Assembly (NCBI RefSeq): GCF_032362555.1
Contig: NC_083519.1
Location: 6,775,501 to 6,839,500, forward strand
Direction: 5' to 3'
From: Amyelois transitella
Lineage: Eukaryota > Arthropoda > Insecta > Lepidoptera > Pyralidae
Length of the DNA: 64,000 bases
The position numbers and the translations under genes are program-made. Positions 33,193 to 45,175 of the stretch are shown in pieces. Within the stretch, counting starts at the first letter, position 1; each line of letters starts with the position of its first letter. The notes under the pieces are model-generated. The model searched no databases. It was not told where the DNA came from and was given only the letters and a program-made list of their open reading frames with translations.

Positions 33193-33436
33193 CAATATGA
33201 TTTTATTATGATATGTAACTATCATCTAAGAAAATAGGTTTTTCATTTCTACTTAATTTAAAAAAATGTTGTTATAATGTAATTGACATATAAAACAATA
33301 ATATTAAATAATAATGTTTGTAATAATAATAAATTTTCCCTAAAAAAAAATTATTAAATAGAAAATTTAAATTTGTTAACAAAAAATTTACAATACATAT
33401 TTACTAAGAAGGGTTAGATAGAGAAAAAGCGGCGGA

Positions 33437-33590
33437 ACTCTGTTTAGTTTGGAATTTGGATGTGCCAGACGGGAGTCGCCTCGTGTAAAAACCTGAATCA
33501 TGATCATGGTAAAAGGCGCACCCGGGCTCCTTTCTTGAGAGGTGGGGATTAAACCCGACTGATGCAAAGAAGAAGAAGAAGCTAGCCACC
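33437..33590 (+). mobile_element. SINE family C, 3' fragment
   Basis: Reverse of the 2892-3250 copy: GGGAGTCGCCTCGTGTAAAA, then TGATCATGGTAAAAGGCGCA, then a GAAGAAGAAGAAG tract. The B-box end is missing. Confidence 0.65.
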
Positions 33591-33599
33591 GCCAACACA

Positions 33600-34660
33600 C
33601 AAATCCCTTGTATCTCATCGGTCCCTATAATTTCAGGGTTCACTGGAAATGAAAGCGAAATTACGTTGAACGAAAATTTCACCGCGATGGTGACTATTCA
33701 TTGAAGGGGCAATTGTAAATTAAGAAATTGAACTATTAATATTAATTAATGTTATTATTTTATTATTCGGTTCTAAATTTCAAACGTTCTTCGAGGTGAA
33801 AATTGGGCGATTAAGTATATAATATATGTATATGTATTTTAACTAATTAGGTACTTGTCTAGTCTACTTATATTAGTGACTTGTGGCCACGAGAAAACCT
33901 TCTGCCAAGAGCATAAAAGAAGAAAATGTTTTAAATTGGGTAGTATGGAACACATTTTTTAAGAAAATCTTCGTGAAAAAATAAAGATAACAGACGTCGA
34001 CTGTTGGACTATTTTCAGAAGCTTGTTTCGTAATACACAAATTGAATTGAGGCATGTTAATGAACACTTAAATAGATGCTTAATTAGGTTACACTGAATA
34101 TAAATGTGTCGAATTTCGATTATAACGTTAAATAACAAGACGTTTTCTGGCTTCATGCCTCGGGGCCGGTTGAAAAAGGTAGCATCGTGAAAATTATATT
34201 TACTGTAGATTTGACAAAATATACCCAAATCTTTGGTTTGGTTAAGATTTGTTTTTAACGGTCGGCTGCGTTGTAAGTCTTCAGAATTTACCTAATGTGA
34301 GGTTTTCTTTGAAACTTTTGTTACCAATATTAAGAAAACAAGTTTTTAAATTATGTATCGGTAAATTAATGGAAAGATGAGAAATGTTAACGTGATATAT
34401 TTTGACCAAATAACTACGGAGCAGCTGCTATGAATTAGAATGATAATTTATAAGTTCGAAAATACTTACATAAACTCGTCCGTAGTTTTTATTGAAATCC
34501 AAATCTTACTCAGCTGTAAAATAAGTCTTAAAATTATAACGATGCGGAAAATTTTGATCCTTTCAATAGTAAGAGCTTCTAATGGGGCCATTATTGGAAA
34601 ACGTTTCGTCACCTCCTCTCCTTATTTACGGTCTAAATACTTAAAGATTGCTTCATATCG
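33600..34660. other. AT-rich spacer, nothing recognised
   Basis: No frame with family features, no repeat family and no RNA gene that I can see. Open frames of 60-95 codons here have biased AT-rich composition typical of chance. Confidence 0.4.
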
Positions 34661-34870
34661 TCCTGGTGTTAGAAACCGGTTGTGTCCTCTTCTCTCTGGA
34701 GAGGACAATCTGGACAATCATAGATAAGTCAAGTTTTCAGATGAAGTGGCCACAATCTGACCTCCCCAACCTTTACAAGCAAACTCAACCTATGGTGGAT
34801 CATGGTAAAAGTTGCACTAGATGAATGTGCTTATTTCCTTAGTTACCTTTTACGACATTCATGAGCTTGA
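34660..34870 (-). repeat. SINE family C, diverged copy
   Basis: TCTCTCTGGAGAGGACAATC, CCACAATCTGACCTCCCCAA and GGATCATGGTAAAAGTTGCA follow the order of the better copy at 2892-3250. Confidence 0.5.
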
Positions 34871-37254
34871 AGCTCGATTCCATTACGAGCGAAAACGTAA
34901 CCCATCTTGGCAGTCGGGTAAAGGAAATCTATCTTTGGTATATAAAGAAGTTGATACGATCTGAGGGAACGACTGTAAATAGCAAAGATTACCCCCTATA
35001 ATCTCGGGTAAGGTAAAGAAAAGGTGTTTGCATATTTCTACACCAACAGGGTTGTACAAAGAAATTTACCAACCCACGTTACCGCCTACTTACCTAGTAG
35101 GTACCTGTCTATGACAAATGATGTGGGTAGATTATGTATGGAGAAGGAAGCTCTACGCTCTACTTATTAGGGTTTAACAAATGGTGTTATTGATTGATCA
35201 TGCTTGTTCTAATTCAATTTGTCACATATACTTTATCTAATTCAAATACCACGTTGTGCTGGATGGCTTTGGTATGGAATAGATATTCCAAGATGACAGG
35301 CTTGCCCATTGCCTAAAAGAAGAATCTCAGGAATAGAAACTTTTCCTTTGTACGGAAAGAAGAGCAGCTGACATCCACTATATTTTTTTCGCTACCAGAC
35401 GAATGCTACGAATCTTAACTAAATAAATAAGCACATAATTATGTTATACTAGTTTATTTTATAAAATCTACATTTACGCACAAATTAAATATATAAGAAA
35501 ATATAAATATTATGTGTTATGGACTCGTTATGCCCGATAGACCCGCAGCTCTCCTTGTTACTGAAATGCCTCTACCTATATAGCGGCAGGAATAAATAAA
35601 ATTAAGAGATTGCGAAAATACGGTGTTTACTTTTCCACTGACAAAACGAGACACCAACAAAACACTATTCAAAAAATGACATAAGAATAAAGGAAACATT
35701 TAAACCCAACCTTTTTGGTTATCCTCAACAGTATGTGTACATATATATTCGTATAAATAATAGGTAGCCGACAAAGACGAGAATAGTTGAACGAACAGTT
35801 TTCTAATTAAGTGTAATGAGGGTATGCCAAGCGGAGTCTAGAATTCCTTATTCAGCCGGCTTAAATCGCGGATCCATTAGAACTTCCAGATAAGTTAACT
35901 ATATACAATCCTTGAGAAAGGAATTTTCCCAAAAAAGGCAGAGCTTCCCGAAAATCTAAGACCACGTTCAGCCGGATTTTTAATGAAGGAATTGAGATTC
36001 AGACAGCGACAGGTTGCCACCACCCTTAAATTATTTTTTTAAAATTTACAAGCCTTTCTCTTTATTAACTTTTACAATCTGTACGAGAAGGTGGCATAGG
36101 TATACTATGTATTTTCTTTGTTACCAGACCATCACGGGAGCTTGTGCTAGACTAATGTGCCATTGGGAAAGAAATGGAGTGGTTCTATTAAAGCGCCGGA
36201 AACCATACGGCAATGTTGTACTTCAGACATGTAGGTATCTCATTTTTGTGTCAAAAAGACTGAGAGGCCACGTTCAGCTGGTGTACTGTTGTACTAAGGT
36301 AAATTATTTGACGTATGATGTTACGTGACCTGATTCCATGTAGCTAGCAGTCAGGAAATAAATCTGAAAGTGTCAGGTTGTTAAACCATCCATCAGTCAC
36401 AAGGAAGATAGCCGTAGTCAATTTGTTTTTGATCACATGCGTTGTTCAGTGGTTTAGAATCTGATCGTAGCATAGTAGTTTCAAATCTCTAGAAAAAAAT
36501 TTAGGATAGAATCTAAAAGCATTAGGGTAAGCAAGGGTCAGATTACAGAAATTATATACTATAACTCTTTTCTGATTTCTTAGACTAAGATTATAAATTA
36601 AGGGACCTACAGTTTAATACATTTGATAGACTACATTATTAGATCGATTTTATTTAATCGCCATAGACACTAAATCGGTAGTAACATTATACATATCATC
36701 AACAGTTAAATAATTGAAGTGACTGTGCCGTACCAATCGTTCGCTATTTATAACGTGCAAATCGTTGGCCTACTAAACGGGATGCGATATCTCTGCACTT
36801 TGCCGTAATCATCAACTACACACTTAACTCCCAAAGCTGCACGTGTGCTCAGCAATAAACAAGTACTAGGAGCCAACCCCGGAGGCATGAAGTAAAGAAT
36901 TTACAGAGTTCAAACTTTTATGGCTTTTCGATAACGGCTATACATTCTATATTTGTATGGAAGACGGCAAACAAGTACATTCTAGGGGGTGTTTTCAATG
37001 TAAACTTCAATTTCGCGTATCTGAATTTCAATTCGTCCGTATATGGCGCTTTGTTAACGCTGTTATAGCTCTGTTTGTGAACGGGAACGCATTCAGCAAT
37101 GTTCCGAATTCTTTTACATATTGTAAATACCTTCGCTATTGTGCACTAGAAAGGAAATTCATCCTATATGTAAAGTTTTATTTTAAGGATTTTTTTGATT
37201 CACCTTCATGTTACCTTTGCTTGTTCCCTAAAAATAATGATTTTGCTTGAACCG
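34871..37254. other. Spacer with decayed family B copies
   Basis: About 35950-36215 is an old minus-strand family B copy: ACCACGTTCAGCCGGATTTT, GAATTGAGATTCAGACAGCG and CGGAAACCATACGGCAATG. About 36245-36400 and 35295-35350 hold smaller scraps. The remaining sequence is AT-rich and shows no gene. Confidence 0.5.
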
Positions 37255-37480
37255 TTATGAGCTAGAGCTGAGAGGCTGGGATTTGCAAAAGATGATATGC
37301 GAGCCAATGGACTGAAATCCGCGGACGCAGAAAACCGGACCAAGTGGAGAGAGAAAAGTCAGAAGGCGGACCTCGGGCCCCGAAACACTTTTGTAGAAGG
37401 TGCAATCCGGAACACGCAGAGCCAACAGTCTTGAAAAGACTGAGAGGCCACGTGCAGCGTTTTGGCTTAATTATGGAAAT
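37255..37480 (+). mobile_element. LINE 3' scrap abutting a family B scrap
   Basis: 37255-37415 reads like the 3' end of a LINE reverse transcriptase gene and its UTR (GACTGAAATCCGCGGACGCA, GGACCAAGTGGAGAGAGAAA, GGCGGACCTCGGGCCCCGAA). At 37416 it passes directly into family B (GAGCCAACAGTCTTGAAAAG, GAGGCCACGTGCAGC). A second piece of the same LINE end is at about 56350-56405. Confidence 0.5.
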
Positions 37481-38935
37481 GAAACTTACTTATATGTTTT
37501 TTTATTTAATATATTTGTGCTATACATTTGTAGTTTGTTTAATAAAGATTAAGTAAGTAAATGAATAAAAAAATAAATATTTACTTTCGGGGTCACCTAT
37601 ATCAAAATAGTCAAAGTAAATTCTGCCTGTCGTTATTCATAGATCACACAAAAAAAACGGTATTGCAAAACCTCCCAATATCCAGGCCCAAGGGAAATTG
37701 CTCAAATGTCTATTAAAGCGGAGTAAGTAAATATGGGTATACTGTGAAGAGGATTATACTAAAAATAGACACGGGACGCGAGGTGTATTTTTTCGTCCTT
37801 TAAAATTTTGATTATACTATAGGATCTAGAACTTAGAATATGCCAAACTTCCCCAAATAAAAACGAAAGATATGTTAATGTAATTTTTCTAGGTCAAAGA
37901 AAGAAAATAGTTTTTGAAACTTCGGCGGAACTGAAACTTTAAGAAACTTTGCCACGATCATGCAGGGATTAGGCTTTGCCGCTCTATTACATTCAGCACT
38001 TTCTTCATTTAAGCAATTCTTTACTTCATCTACGTCGTAGCGTCATAACTGAGGGTCGTGAATAAACTACTCTTTTCACGAAGACAGCACGGTCTTGTGT
38101 CTGCTATAAAGTGTTCTGGAAATTGGTGCGGGTGACAGACAGACATATCATGTCATTGTTCATTTGATAAGCAATGTGGATATTAATATAAATGTGTCGT
38201 CTATTTAGGTAGTATGTCCGGGGCAAGTAGCCTGTGAAGACGATTTATCTACGCCGCGACCCGGCTTCAATAGAGACATAAACTGCGTTATGAAACCCCC
38301 TGCTGATAATATTCGCTATTATTTAGCTATTATTGTTTCCGTATCGCAGTATCTTAAATATAATGTGTTTCGTATGCCCTCTGATTATTGTATTTACGAG
38401 ATAAATAGAAATTGGTACTGAATTTGTTCCTTTTGTGGTTGGCTTATTTCTCATTTCCTCTCGGTTCTAAGAAATGTATTATTTTTGTTTTATTCATATG
38501 ATTGTGTTTACCGGAAAATAAAACCTAATATTGTCTTTATTAGGTAATATATAACTCTCTCTCTTACATAACCATCACGCCTGTTTTCTATTGGGGTAAG
38601 GCAGAGACTATGAATTTCCACGCAAATTTATTTTTTTCGGTAATAATTTCGAGAATTACAGATTTGGCCGACTACTGAACTTTTCCTGCTATTTATTTGA
38701 TTGGACGTATTATTTACGTTTTCATTGTCGTGTTTTGAAAGGTAATTTTGGTTCTTTCGAAGAAATTCTCAGAAAAGATTTCCACCATTTGTTATTTCAG
38801 ATATTTTGTATAGAAAAGTTACGAGAAATTCTTCATTTACCGTTCATCGTGGCATCACCATTACACCTTTCTAAGTTTAGTTCTTTAAATTTTTCATAAA
38901 AAGGATTTCATATGTCGCGGTTGGAACCTGAACGT
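37481..38935. other. AT-rich spacer
   Basis: A diverged family A-like scrap lies at about 38570-38625 (CATCACGCCTGTTTTC, GGCAGAGACTATGAATTTCC). Otherwise nothing is recognised. Confidence 0.4.
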
Positions 38936-39420
38936 GACACATCAAAGGCGCATTTTTCTGTCACAGTTTAACTGAAAAGCCACAGAGCAAATCACTTCCG
39001 ACGGCCTTTTCGGACTTTCTTGTTCTGTGTGCGTACTCCGTGAGGCCGAAATTCCGACCCGCAAGGGACCGGCCACGAGATAGGAGTTTATCGCGAGATT
39101 ACTTCGTAATATCAACGTGAGAAAATCGTCCAGCGGAGGCCGGCTTATACTCGCTTTAGGTGCAGATTTTCCTTCCGAACACGAGTACTCCCGGCGATAA
39201 ATACGTTCGTGTAGATAGTCCTCAGGGGACCATGTTGTTAGCAACATGAATGCTTTTTGCGTTGACAGGTCGACGTTTGTTCGTTTGACAAGACAGCGAA
39301 TGTTTGGAATTGGACAGCGGCTTAAGTGGGTTCTAGTTTTTATTCCACTCTGGTTTTTATATCTAATAGCGGCTTTTGTTTGAGAAATATTCAGGAAAGC
39401 TAGATAATACATTTTCAGAA
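38936..39420. other. Locally GC-richer unique block with a 156-codon minus-strand frame
   Basis: This block stands out from its AT-rich surroundings in base composition and CpG content. The minus-strand frame at 38942-39412 (start MYYLAFLNISQTKAAIRY) has no domain I know and no splice context that convinces me. It could be a conserved non-coding block, an exon of an unknown gene, or chance. Confidence 0.2.
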
Positions 39421-41016
39421 AAATATTGTTCGATTAATAAAATGATTTCTCTCTCGAAATGTGTGAAAGATTTATTGCTAAATCTTTCATTATTTTAGTT
39501 TTAATACATATTTTTCTAGTTATAATATTTCGCTTTCTATAATTTAAGTACTTAATTTATAAACATTTTAATTTACGAAGTTGCCCAATAAAGACAATGC
39601 ACATGCAGCGAACTAATTATAAAGGTCACCAGAGTCAATAATGTAACGTACAAACCCACATTTGGTAACACAGTTAAATATTCACAGCTGTCGGCGAGAT
39701 ATTAAATAAGTTCGCATATTTGTGGGGAATATTAGAAACAACATTAAAAGGGTAAGGAAGTTCCGACGAAATACAAGTAGATATCGTGAACGAGTCGCTT
39801 TAGCCATAGGTGTTTTTATATGTCGCCATAAAACACACGTGTTTCACGACGAATCTCGCAATCTGACCGTAGTTACGATACAAAAGGACCCAGGGATCGG
39901 GGTAACCAGACGTATAAAATTTCCCCGACATTTCTGAGAGTTTGGGGTACAATGCCGTAGTTTAAAACGTAATTTTTTGACGATTGGGCTTCAAAATGAC
40001 TTCACAAGCATTTGACCCTTTGTGGGAATTTCTAGTACCGTTCTTTAGCCATTGCCTTTTTGTGTATGGCATTTTTGCAAATTAAGCATAGTTGAAAATT
40101 TAGTGGCTGTACGTTGATAGATTCAGTCACCTTTAAAATCTATTTACAGACTTTCCAAGCCTCAGACGTTGAAAGTAATCCTACTTGTAAGTTTTACTTA
40201 TTTAATACCGCAACTTCGCTTGAGCACGGTTAGATAATATCGCGCTTATAGTAGCTTATATTCCCTGAGCCGCAAAATATTATCGTCAGAGATTGTTCTG
40301 TAGTTGCATAAAAAATTGAAACAGACAGACGGAGCCATTTTCTCTCAGCCTAGCATGTTCTTGCTGCCATTATCTCATGTTGGAGAAATTCTATGAGGCA
40401 CGTTTTACATGTTCTTATTTATATTTGGCACAGTTTTAAGAGTTCATAATTTTCGATGCGTTGGTTCTAAGAGTTTTAATCCTTTCCTCTTCGTCATTAT
40501 TAGATAATTGCGTAAACAGACCGATTAAATAATAAATACAAGTATTTATTTTGTGAATTTACCAAAATTTGGTGACCCTATCCGAAATTGTACCCCGCTT
40601 AAATTGAAATAGCCCACGACAGAATTTAAGGGATTAATGTTCTCCACTCAATAAAATTTTAACTACAAACTTGGGGTCTCCTTTGTCGACTAAAAGAATT
40701 CTTTGTAATTAAATTCGAATGAAGGTCGAGCTTAGTCAAAGTTCATTTGAGTAAGTACTTCTCAGGAAATGAATAGAAAAGTGACAAGAATAGAATCGAA
40801 CGAGACAATTAAACCTGGAAGGCCCTAGTTACTATAAAAATCTGTCTGGGTTTTGTCTATAATAAATAATACATTGAAAAACCATGATCTAGTGTAGAGT
40901 ACCTACCTTAAACCGAATGATGCATGAAGAGAGTGATAGACGTGGAAAAACGAAAGAAATAGGTACCTCTTCATTTGCGGACATAAATAACTTAAAAAAA
41001 TTACCGCGTATAGCCC
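39421..41016. other. AT-rich spacer
   Basis: Small scraps of the GTGCGTTGATAGATTCAGTC-type repeat (about 40115-40140) and of family A (about 40920-40985) occur. I see no gene. Confidence 0.4.
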
Positions 41017-41255
41017 GTGTAGTTCCTGGCACCAATAGAAAAAAAGAATAGGACCACTCCATCTCTTTCCCATGGATGGCGACTAAGGGTTATAAACTTG
41101 GGATTCTTCTTTTAGGCGATGGGTTAGCAAACTGTCATTATTTGAATCTCAATTCTATTTTAAAGCCAAATAGCTGAACGTAGCCTATCAGTATTTTCAA
41201 GACTGTTGGCTCTGTCTACCCCGCAAGAGATATAGACGTGATTATATGTATGTAT
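41017..41255 (+). mobile_element. SINE-like family B, near complete, 9-bp target duplication
   Basis: GTATAGCCC at 41008-41016 and 41256-41264 brackets a copy running from GTGTAGTTCCTGGCACCAAT to GACGTGATTATATGTATGTAT. Confidence 0.8.
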
Positions 41256-41264
41256 GTATAGCCC

Positions 41265-42134
41265 AGATATGATAGTGGGATGACTATTGTCTGTTGTCTG
41301 AATAGCTTGTTTTAGTTATAACATAGAGTTTTGATTTTTCTGAATGGGAACACTACAAGAGTAAAAAAATCTTCAGAACCGGGTGATAATTCGACAAAAA
41401 CAAAAAAAGTCGTTCTACTGAAGTCAGTCGAAAAATAAACAGGTCGAACTTTATGAAATTTGAAGTGAAAATTTTTCCATCTATTGTTACAATCCGATTA
41501 CAGGGTTTTAAGGAGAATAACAAAAGAAGGGTCAGGACCACGACACTCGCGACTGCTCAGTCATAAAAAGAAAGGAGTTAATAACGACGATAACGCTTAT
41601 GAATTTAAGAAACAAAGAAAGGCAAAGAAGGGTGGAAAGTCTCGTCGTAAAATGTTTACAGCCCTGGCAGATGTTTACGAATAAAGCCGACCTGGTGTGA
41701 TTCATATCTGAGTTTCGTACACACTTTAACTGCCACTATAATGGCAGTAAATCAACGTCCGTTATATTTTTTATTGTTTACTTTTGCGCTTGTTTTTTGT
41801 TCTTTTATTTGTTCTATAAGTATTTGCACTATAGATAGGTACTGTCACACTTACATCTACTCCTTAAGTTCAATCTGAATGTATGCAACCAGCAAGGGAA
41901 TTACCTAAACGTATCATCACTTCTTAATTCCTTACTGAGTAGATAGACGTTTTTGCGTACTTCGCTTCATCCACATTCATAACTTTATTCTGCAAACGCG
42001 TCCCCAGTGATTGGTGTATTGGAACTGTGTAACTGATAAATAAACATTCTACAGCATCATCTGATGTTTCTGCCCAAATCTATATATCCGAACCAATTCA
42101 AACATTATACTACTAAGTATAGCTTCTTCATCAT
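41265..42134. other. AT-rich spacer, nothing recognised
   Basis: A 66-codon Lys-rich frame at 41484-41684 has no family match that I know. A scrap TGCGTACTTCGCTTCATCC of family A lies near 41960. Confidence 0.35.
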
Positions 42135-42400
42135 CATTTGACGGTATCTGTGGCGCAGCGGCAGTACGCTTGTCTGTGACACCGGGGGTCCCGGGTTCGA
42201 ATCCCGGCCAGGACATGATGAGAAAATAACTTTTTCTGATTGGCCTGGGGTCTTGGATGTTTATCTATATAAGTATTTATTATAAAATATAGTATCGTTG
42301 AGTTAGTATCTCGTAACACAAGTCTCGAACTTACTTCGAGGCTAACTCAATCTGTGTAACTTGTCCCGTATATATTTGTTTATATATTTATTTATTCATC
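42135..42400 (+). mobile_element. SINE family D with tRNA-derived head
   Basis: The head shows an A box (TGGCGCAGCGGCAGT) and a perfect B box GGTTCGAATCC inside a GTCCCGGGTTCGAATCCCGG arm. The body includes TCTGATTGGCCTGGGGTCTT and ACTCAATCTGTGTAACTTGT, and the tail is T/A-rich. It is about 94% like the copy at 57405-57672, so the family has been active fairly recently. It is not a functional tRNA gene: only the promoter arms are tRNA-like. Confidence 0.85.
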
Positions 42401-43435
42401 AAGTTTTCATACTTAGATTTGATATAATAAAAATAAAGCAACGGCTAATTCAAAATAAATTCAAAATTAATATAAAATAATAATGCAGGAAATTAAACTT
42501 TTTTAATGAAAACGGAACGTATATCACGCAACACATGAACGCCTTATGAATTTCGGAAGTTACAAAATTAATTTTCTTCGATGAGCAATACCAAAATTAA
42601 TCAAATACATTCCGAATATCGCTAAAGAGTTATTGACAGTCAACAATTTGAATTTTGTTACGTTCACAGATATGATAGGTTACCTTATAACGTCGGTGAT
42701 CGAAAGCTTAAGTATGGGAGTGAGGGGTGCTTAACCATTTGGCTTCCTAACGTCTTTGTCACAGGTTTTAATCCTACCGCAGCCATGTACGTGCAATGGC
42801 TCTTTTGTATGTTACTTGAATTTAAAGATAATAAAAGTTTTATTGTTAAACAATGAAGAGAAAATGTCGTGATAAAACCTGCACATTCAGCATGATTAGG
42901 TTCCGCTGCAAAGGTCCCATTCAAGATCGTCGACAGGTTAGGACGCCATACGTATAGTGTTATGTTTATTTCTATTTAGTTAAGTAGTCGGTCGCCGATT
43001 GATAAAGTTTTGATCGAGAAAGTTTAAAGGAACTAGTTTGGTGGCACTTGCGGACTGCGGTTTTGGTTGCGAGTGTACGGCGCACGTTTCCGATAGACGA
43101 ATTTGATGCTTTATCTTTGTGATGATTATGTTAGGTATTTGAGAGGTTATTCTAGAGGTCGTGGTAAAAACTTAGTGTGTAGTGTAGTTATTTTCTTTGA
43201 CTGGACTCCGTGGAATTTTGGTGATGTAGTCTCCGTCTGCAGAGAGGTGAGCCCGCAACCGGCCGCGCTTAATGCCAGGAGGCTGATGTTATAGTCTACT
43301 AGCAATTCATTTTGAAATAAAAAGATAAATTTAATGTTTCCTTGCAATGCTCAATTCCATAATTTCCTCCTTACATATGACAATGTATCTTTCCCAGTAC
43401 TTACTTCCAATTAAAATAATAAGTTTAATGCTATA
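42401..43435. other. Spacer with a promoter-like GC-richer block
   Basis: 42940-43260 is richer in GC and CpG than its surroundings. It ends in a good donor-like CTGCAGAGAG/GTGAGCCC at about 43246, which could mark a non-coding first exon on the plus strand. No coding frame supports it. Confidence 0.25.
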
Positions 43436-43702
43436 CTAGCTGTGCCTGCGACTTCGTCCACGTGGAATAGTTATTTTGGGCATCATTGAAGCACTCAAGG
43501 ATGCTCCTTCCCCGATTTTTTTCACATTTTCCATTATTTCTTCGCTCCTAATAGTTGCAGCTAGACGTTATAGCCTAAAGCCTTCCTCGATAAATGGTCT
43601 ATTCAACACAAAAATAATCTTTCAAATCGAACCCGTAGTTCTTGAGATTAGCACATTCAAACAAACAAACAAACTCTTCAGTTTTATAATATTAGTATAG
43701 AT
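43436..43702 (-). repeat. CTAG-ending Helitron-like repeat, apparently full length
   Basis: On the minus strand it begins ATCTATACTAATATTATAAA and ends CGAAGTCGCAGGCACAGCTAG. The 267 bp carry GAGTTTGTTTGTTTGTTTGA and AACTACGGGTTCGATTTGAA. There is no coding capacity. Confidence 0.6.
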
Positions 43703-43799
43703 AAATCTAAGTGCCTATTTAAACTAAAAAAAATATTCTAATAGAATTATACCCAGAAATATGTACCTACAACTTACAAAAGAAAAAATGAAAATAAAG

Positions 43800-44460
43800 T
43801 TGAAACGCCTGTGCAATACCATCTTGCCGTCTTCGGGTCTTCCCATACTCCCTGAGGGGAGTCGAAGTAGATTGGTCAGGGCTTTTGGCCCTCTTCAATG
43901 GCATCATCGCTGCCTACGACTGTAGGCAGGTCGATGGGGCGGCCGTGATGGCCTGGGTCTTCACGTCTTCATACACTGGGAGTTCCCATCGGCGGCGGCG
44001 TCGTCACTGGTCGACGACGTCTGCCGCAAGGCAGCGAGGGGAGAGTTTCACCCGACGGCGCGGAGGGCGGGCGTGGAGCGGGAGATGCCGCGCAGGTGGC
44101 TGTGTGATGACGCGTCCGCCCTCTCGAATATCTAGTTCTCCCACTTCAGGTCCCTGAGGATCGTCGAGTTCCTTACGTAGCGCGGGGCTCCGATGACTGC
44201 TCTGAGACTTTGGTTCCCTTGGGCGCTGAGTCTTCTCCTGTTGGTCTTAGAGCAGAATGCGTACCACGCCGGGGCCGCGTACGTGAGGCGGGATCTGACG
44301 TACGTTTGGTAGATCCCGATTTTCGTCCTCAGGGGGAGGCTGGAGGAGAGAACTGCGTGAGGTCTCCCCCTGGCTGCCTTGGTCATGAAGCTTGCGCTCA
44401 CCTCCTGCCCCTTTTATACCCTGCCGCCGCTAGCCGCGTCGAGCGCGGCAACCGTTGCGC
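43800..44460 (-). mobile_element. Jockey-like LINE fragment (reverse transcriptase C-terminal part)
   Basis: The minus-strand frame at 44132-44401 reads LPLRTKIGIYQTYVRSRLTY, AAPAWYAFCSKTNRRRL and LRAVIGAPRYVRNSTILRDL, typical of the end of Jockey/CR1-type reverse transcriptases. The block is strikingly GC-rich against the AT-rich host. It is truncated at the 5' side and interrupted beyond the 89-codon frame. Confidence 0.75.
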
Positions 44461-44879
44461 AAAAATAATCCTTAAAGCATGATTCAGTATTTACGCGCGA
44501 TGGCTTGTTAGGGTATTTTATTTCATGTATAAGTTTGGTATTTCTATACCGATTTCGATGATTCTTTTTTTATTGAATAGGTACTTATATTAATTTTTAA
44601 GAATTACGAATGAGTGCGAGTTTTATTGGTATTATAAACATTAGAGTAAAGAAATATAATCAGAAATCTCCGAACTGCTAAGCTATTAGGAATTACACGT
44701 GTTATTGTGAGTCAACCATAAAAGATACTTATGCTGTCTTGGGATATTTTTTTTTAAATTTTATGTAGAATATTTCCATTATACATGGTTTCGCTGTATC
44801 TTTAACCATTAAGGCTGCACACGCGTCGGAAGCTTAATAAATCAAGTAACTTCTCCCGTTTTCCCAACATTTCCTTTCA
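44461..44879. other. AT-rich spacer, nothing recognised
   Basis: No frame, repeat family or RNA gene seen. Confidence 0.35.
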
Positions 44880-45004
44880 CTGCTCTGCTCCTAGTGATTG
44901 TAGCGTAATGAAAAGTATACTATAACCTGCTCAGGAGTATGAAGAATAACTGTACCAAGTTTCGTTAAAATCTGTCAAGTAGTTTTTGTTTCTATAAAGA
45001 ACAT

Positions 45005-45053
<49 letters not shown>

Positions 45054-45175
45054 ATTTTTACTGATTGCATTTTTGGCATCAGTATCGATCACTAATCACC
45101 CCCTGATAGTTATTTTGAAAATATATTCCATGTACAGAATTGACCTCTCTACAGATTTATTATAAGTATAGATGA
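44880..45175. repeat. CAGACAGA-containing repeat with expanded (CAGA)n
   Basis: A lepidopteran-type dispersed repeat (ACCAAGTTTCGTTAAAATCT, AGTAGTTTTTGTTTCTA) that ends in ATTATAAGTATAGATGAT. Its normal CAGACAGAC has expanded to about 12 units at 45006-45051. Confidence 0.55.

Noticed and set aside
38942-39412. 156-codon minus-strand frame as a gene
   Set aside because: No motif, no clear splice context and mixed composition. Kept only as a GC-richer block.
41484-41684. 66-codon Lys/Arg-rich frame as a small basic protein
   Set aside because: No recognised family, no start context or neighbours to support it, and it is in a repeat-rich spacer.
42134-42319. True tRNA gene
   Set aside because: A and B boxes are present, but the acceptor stem does not close and the sequence continues into a SINE body repeated at 57.5 kb.
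43885-44157. Arg-rich plus-strand frame
   Set aside because: Antisense to the Jockey-like LINE; its length is due to high GC.
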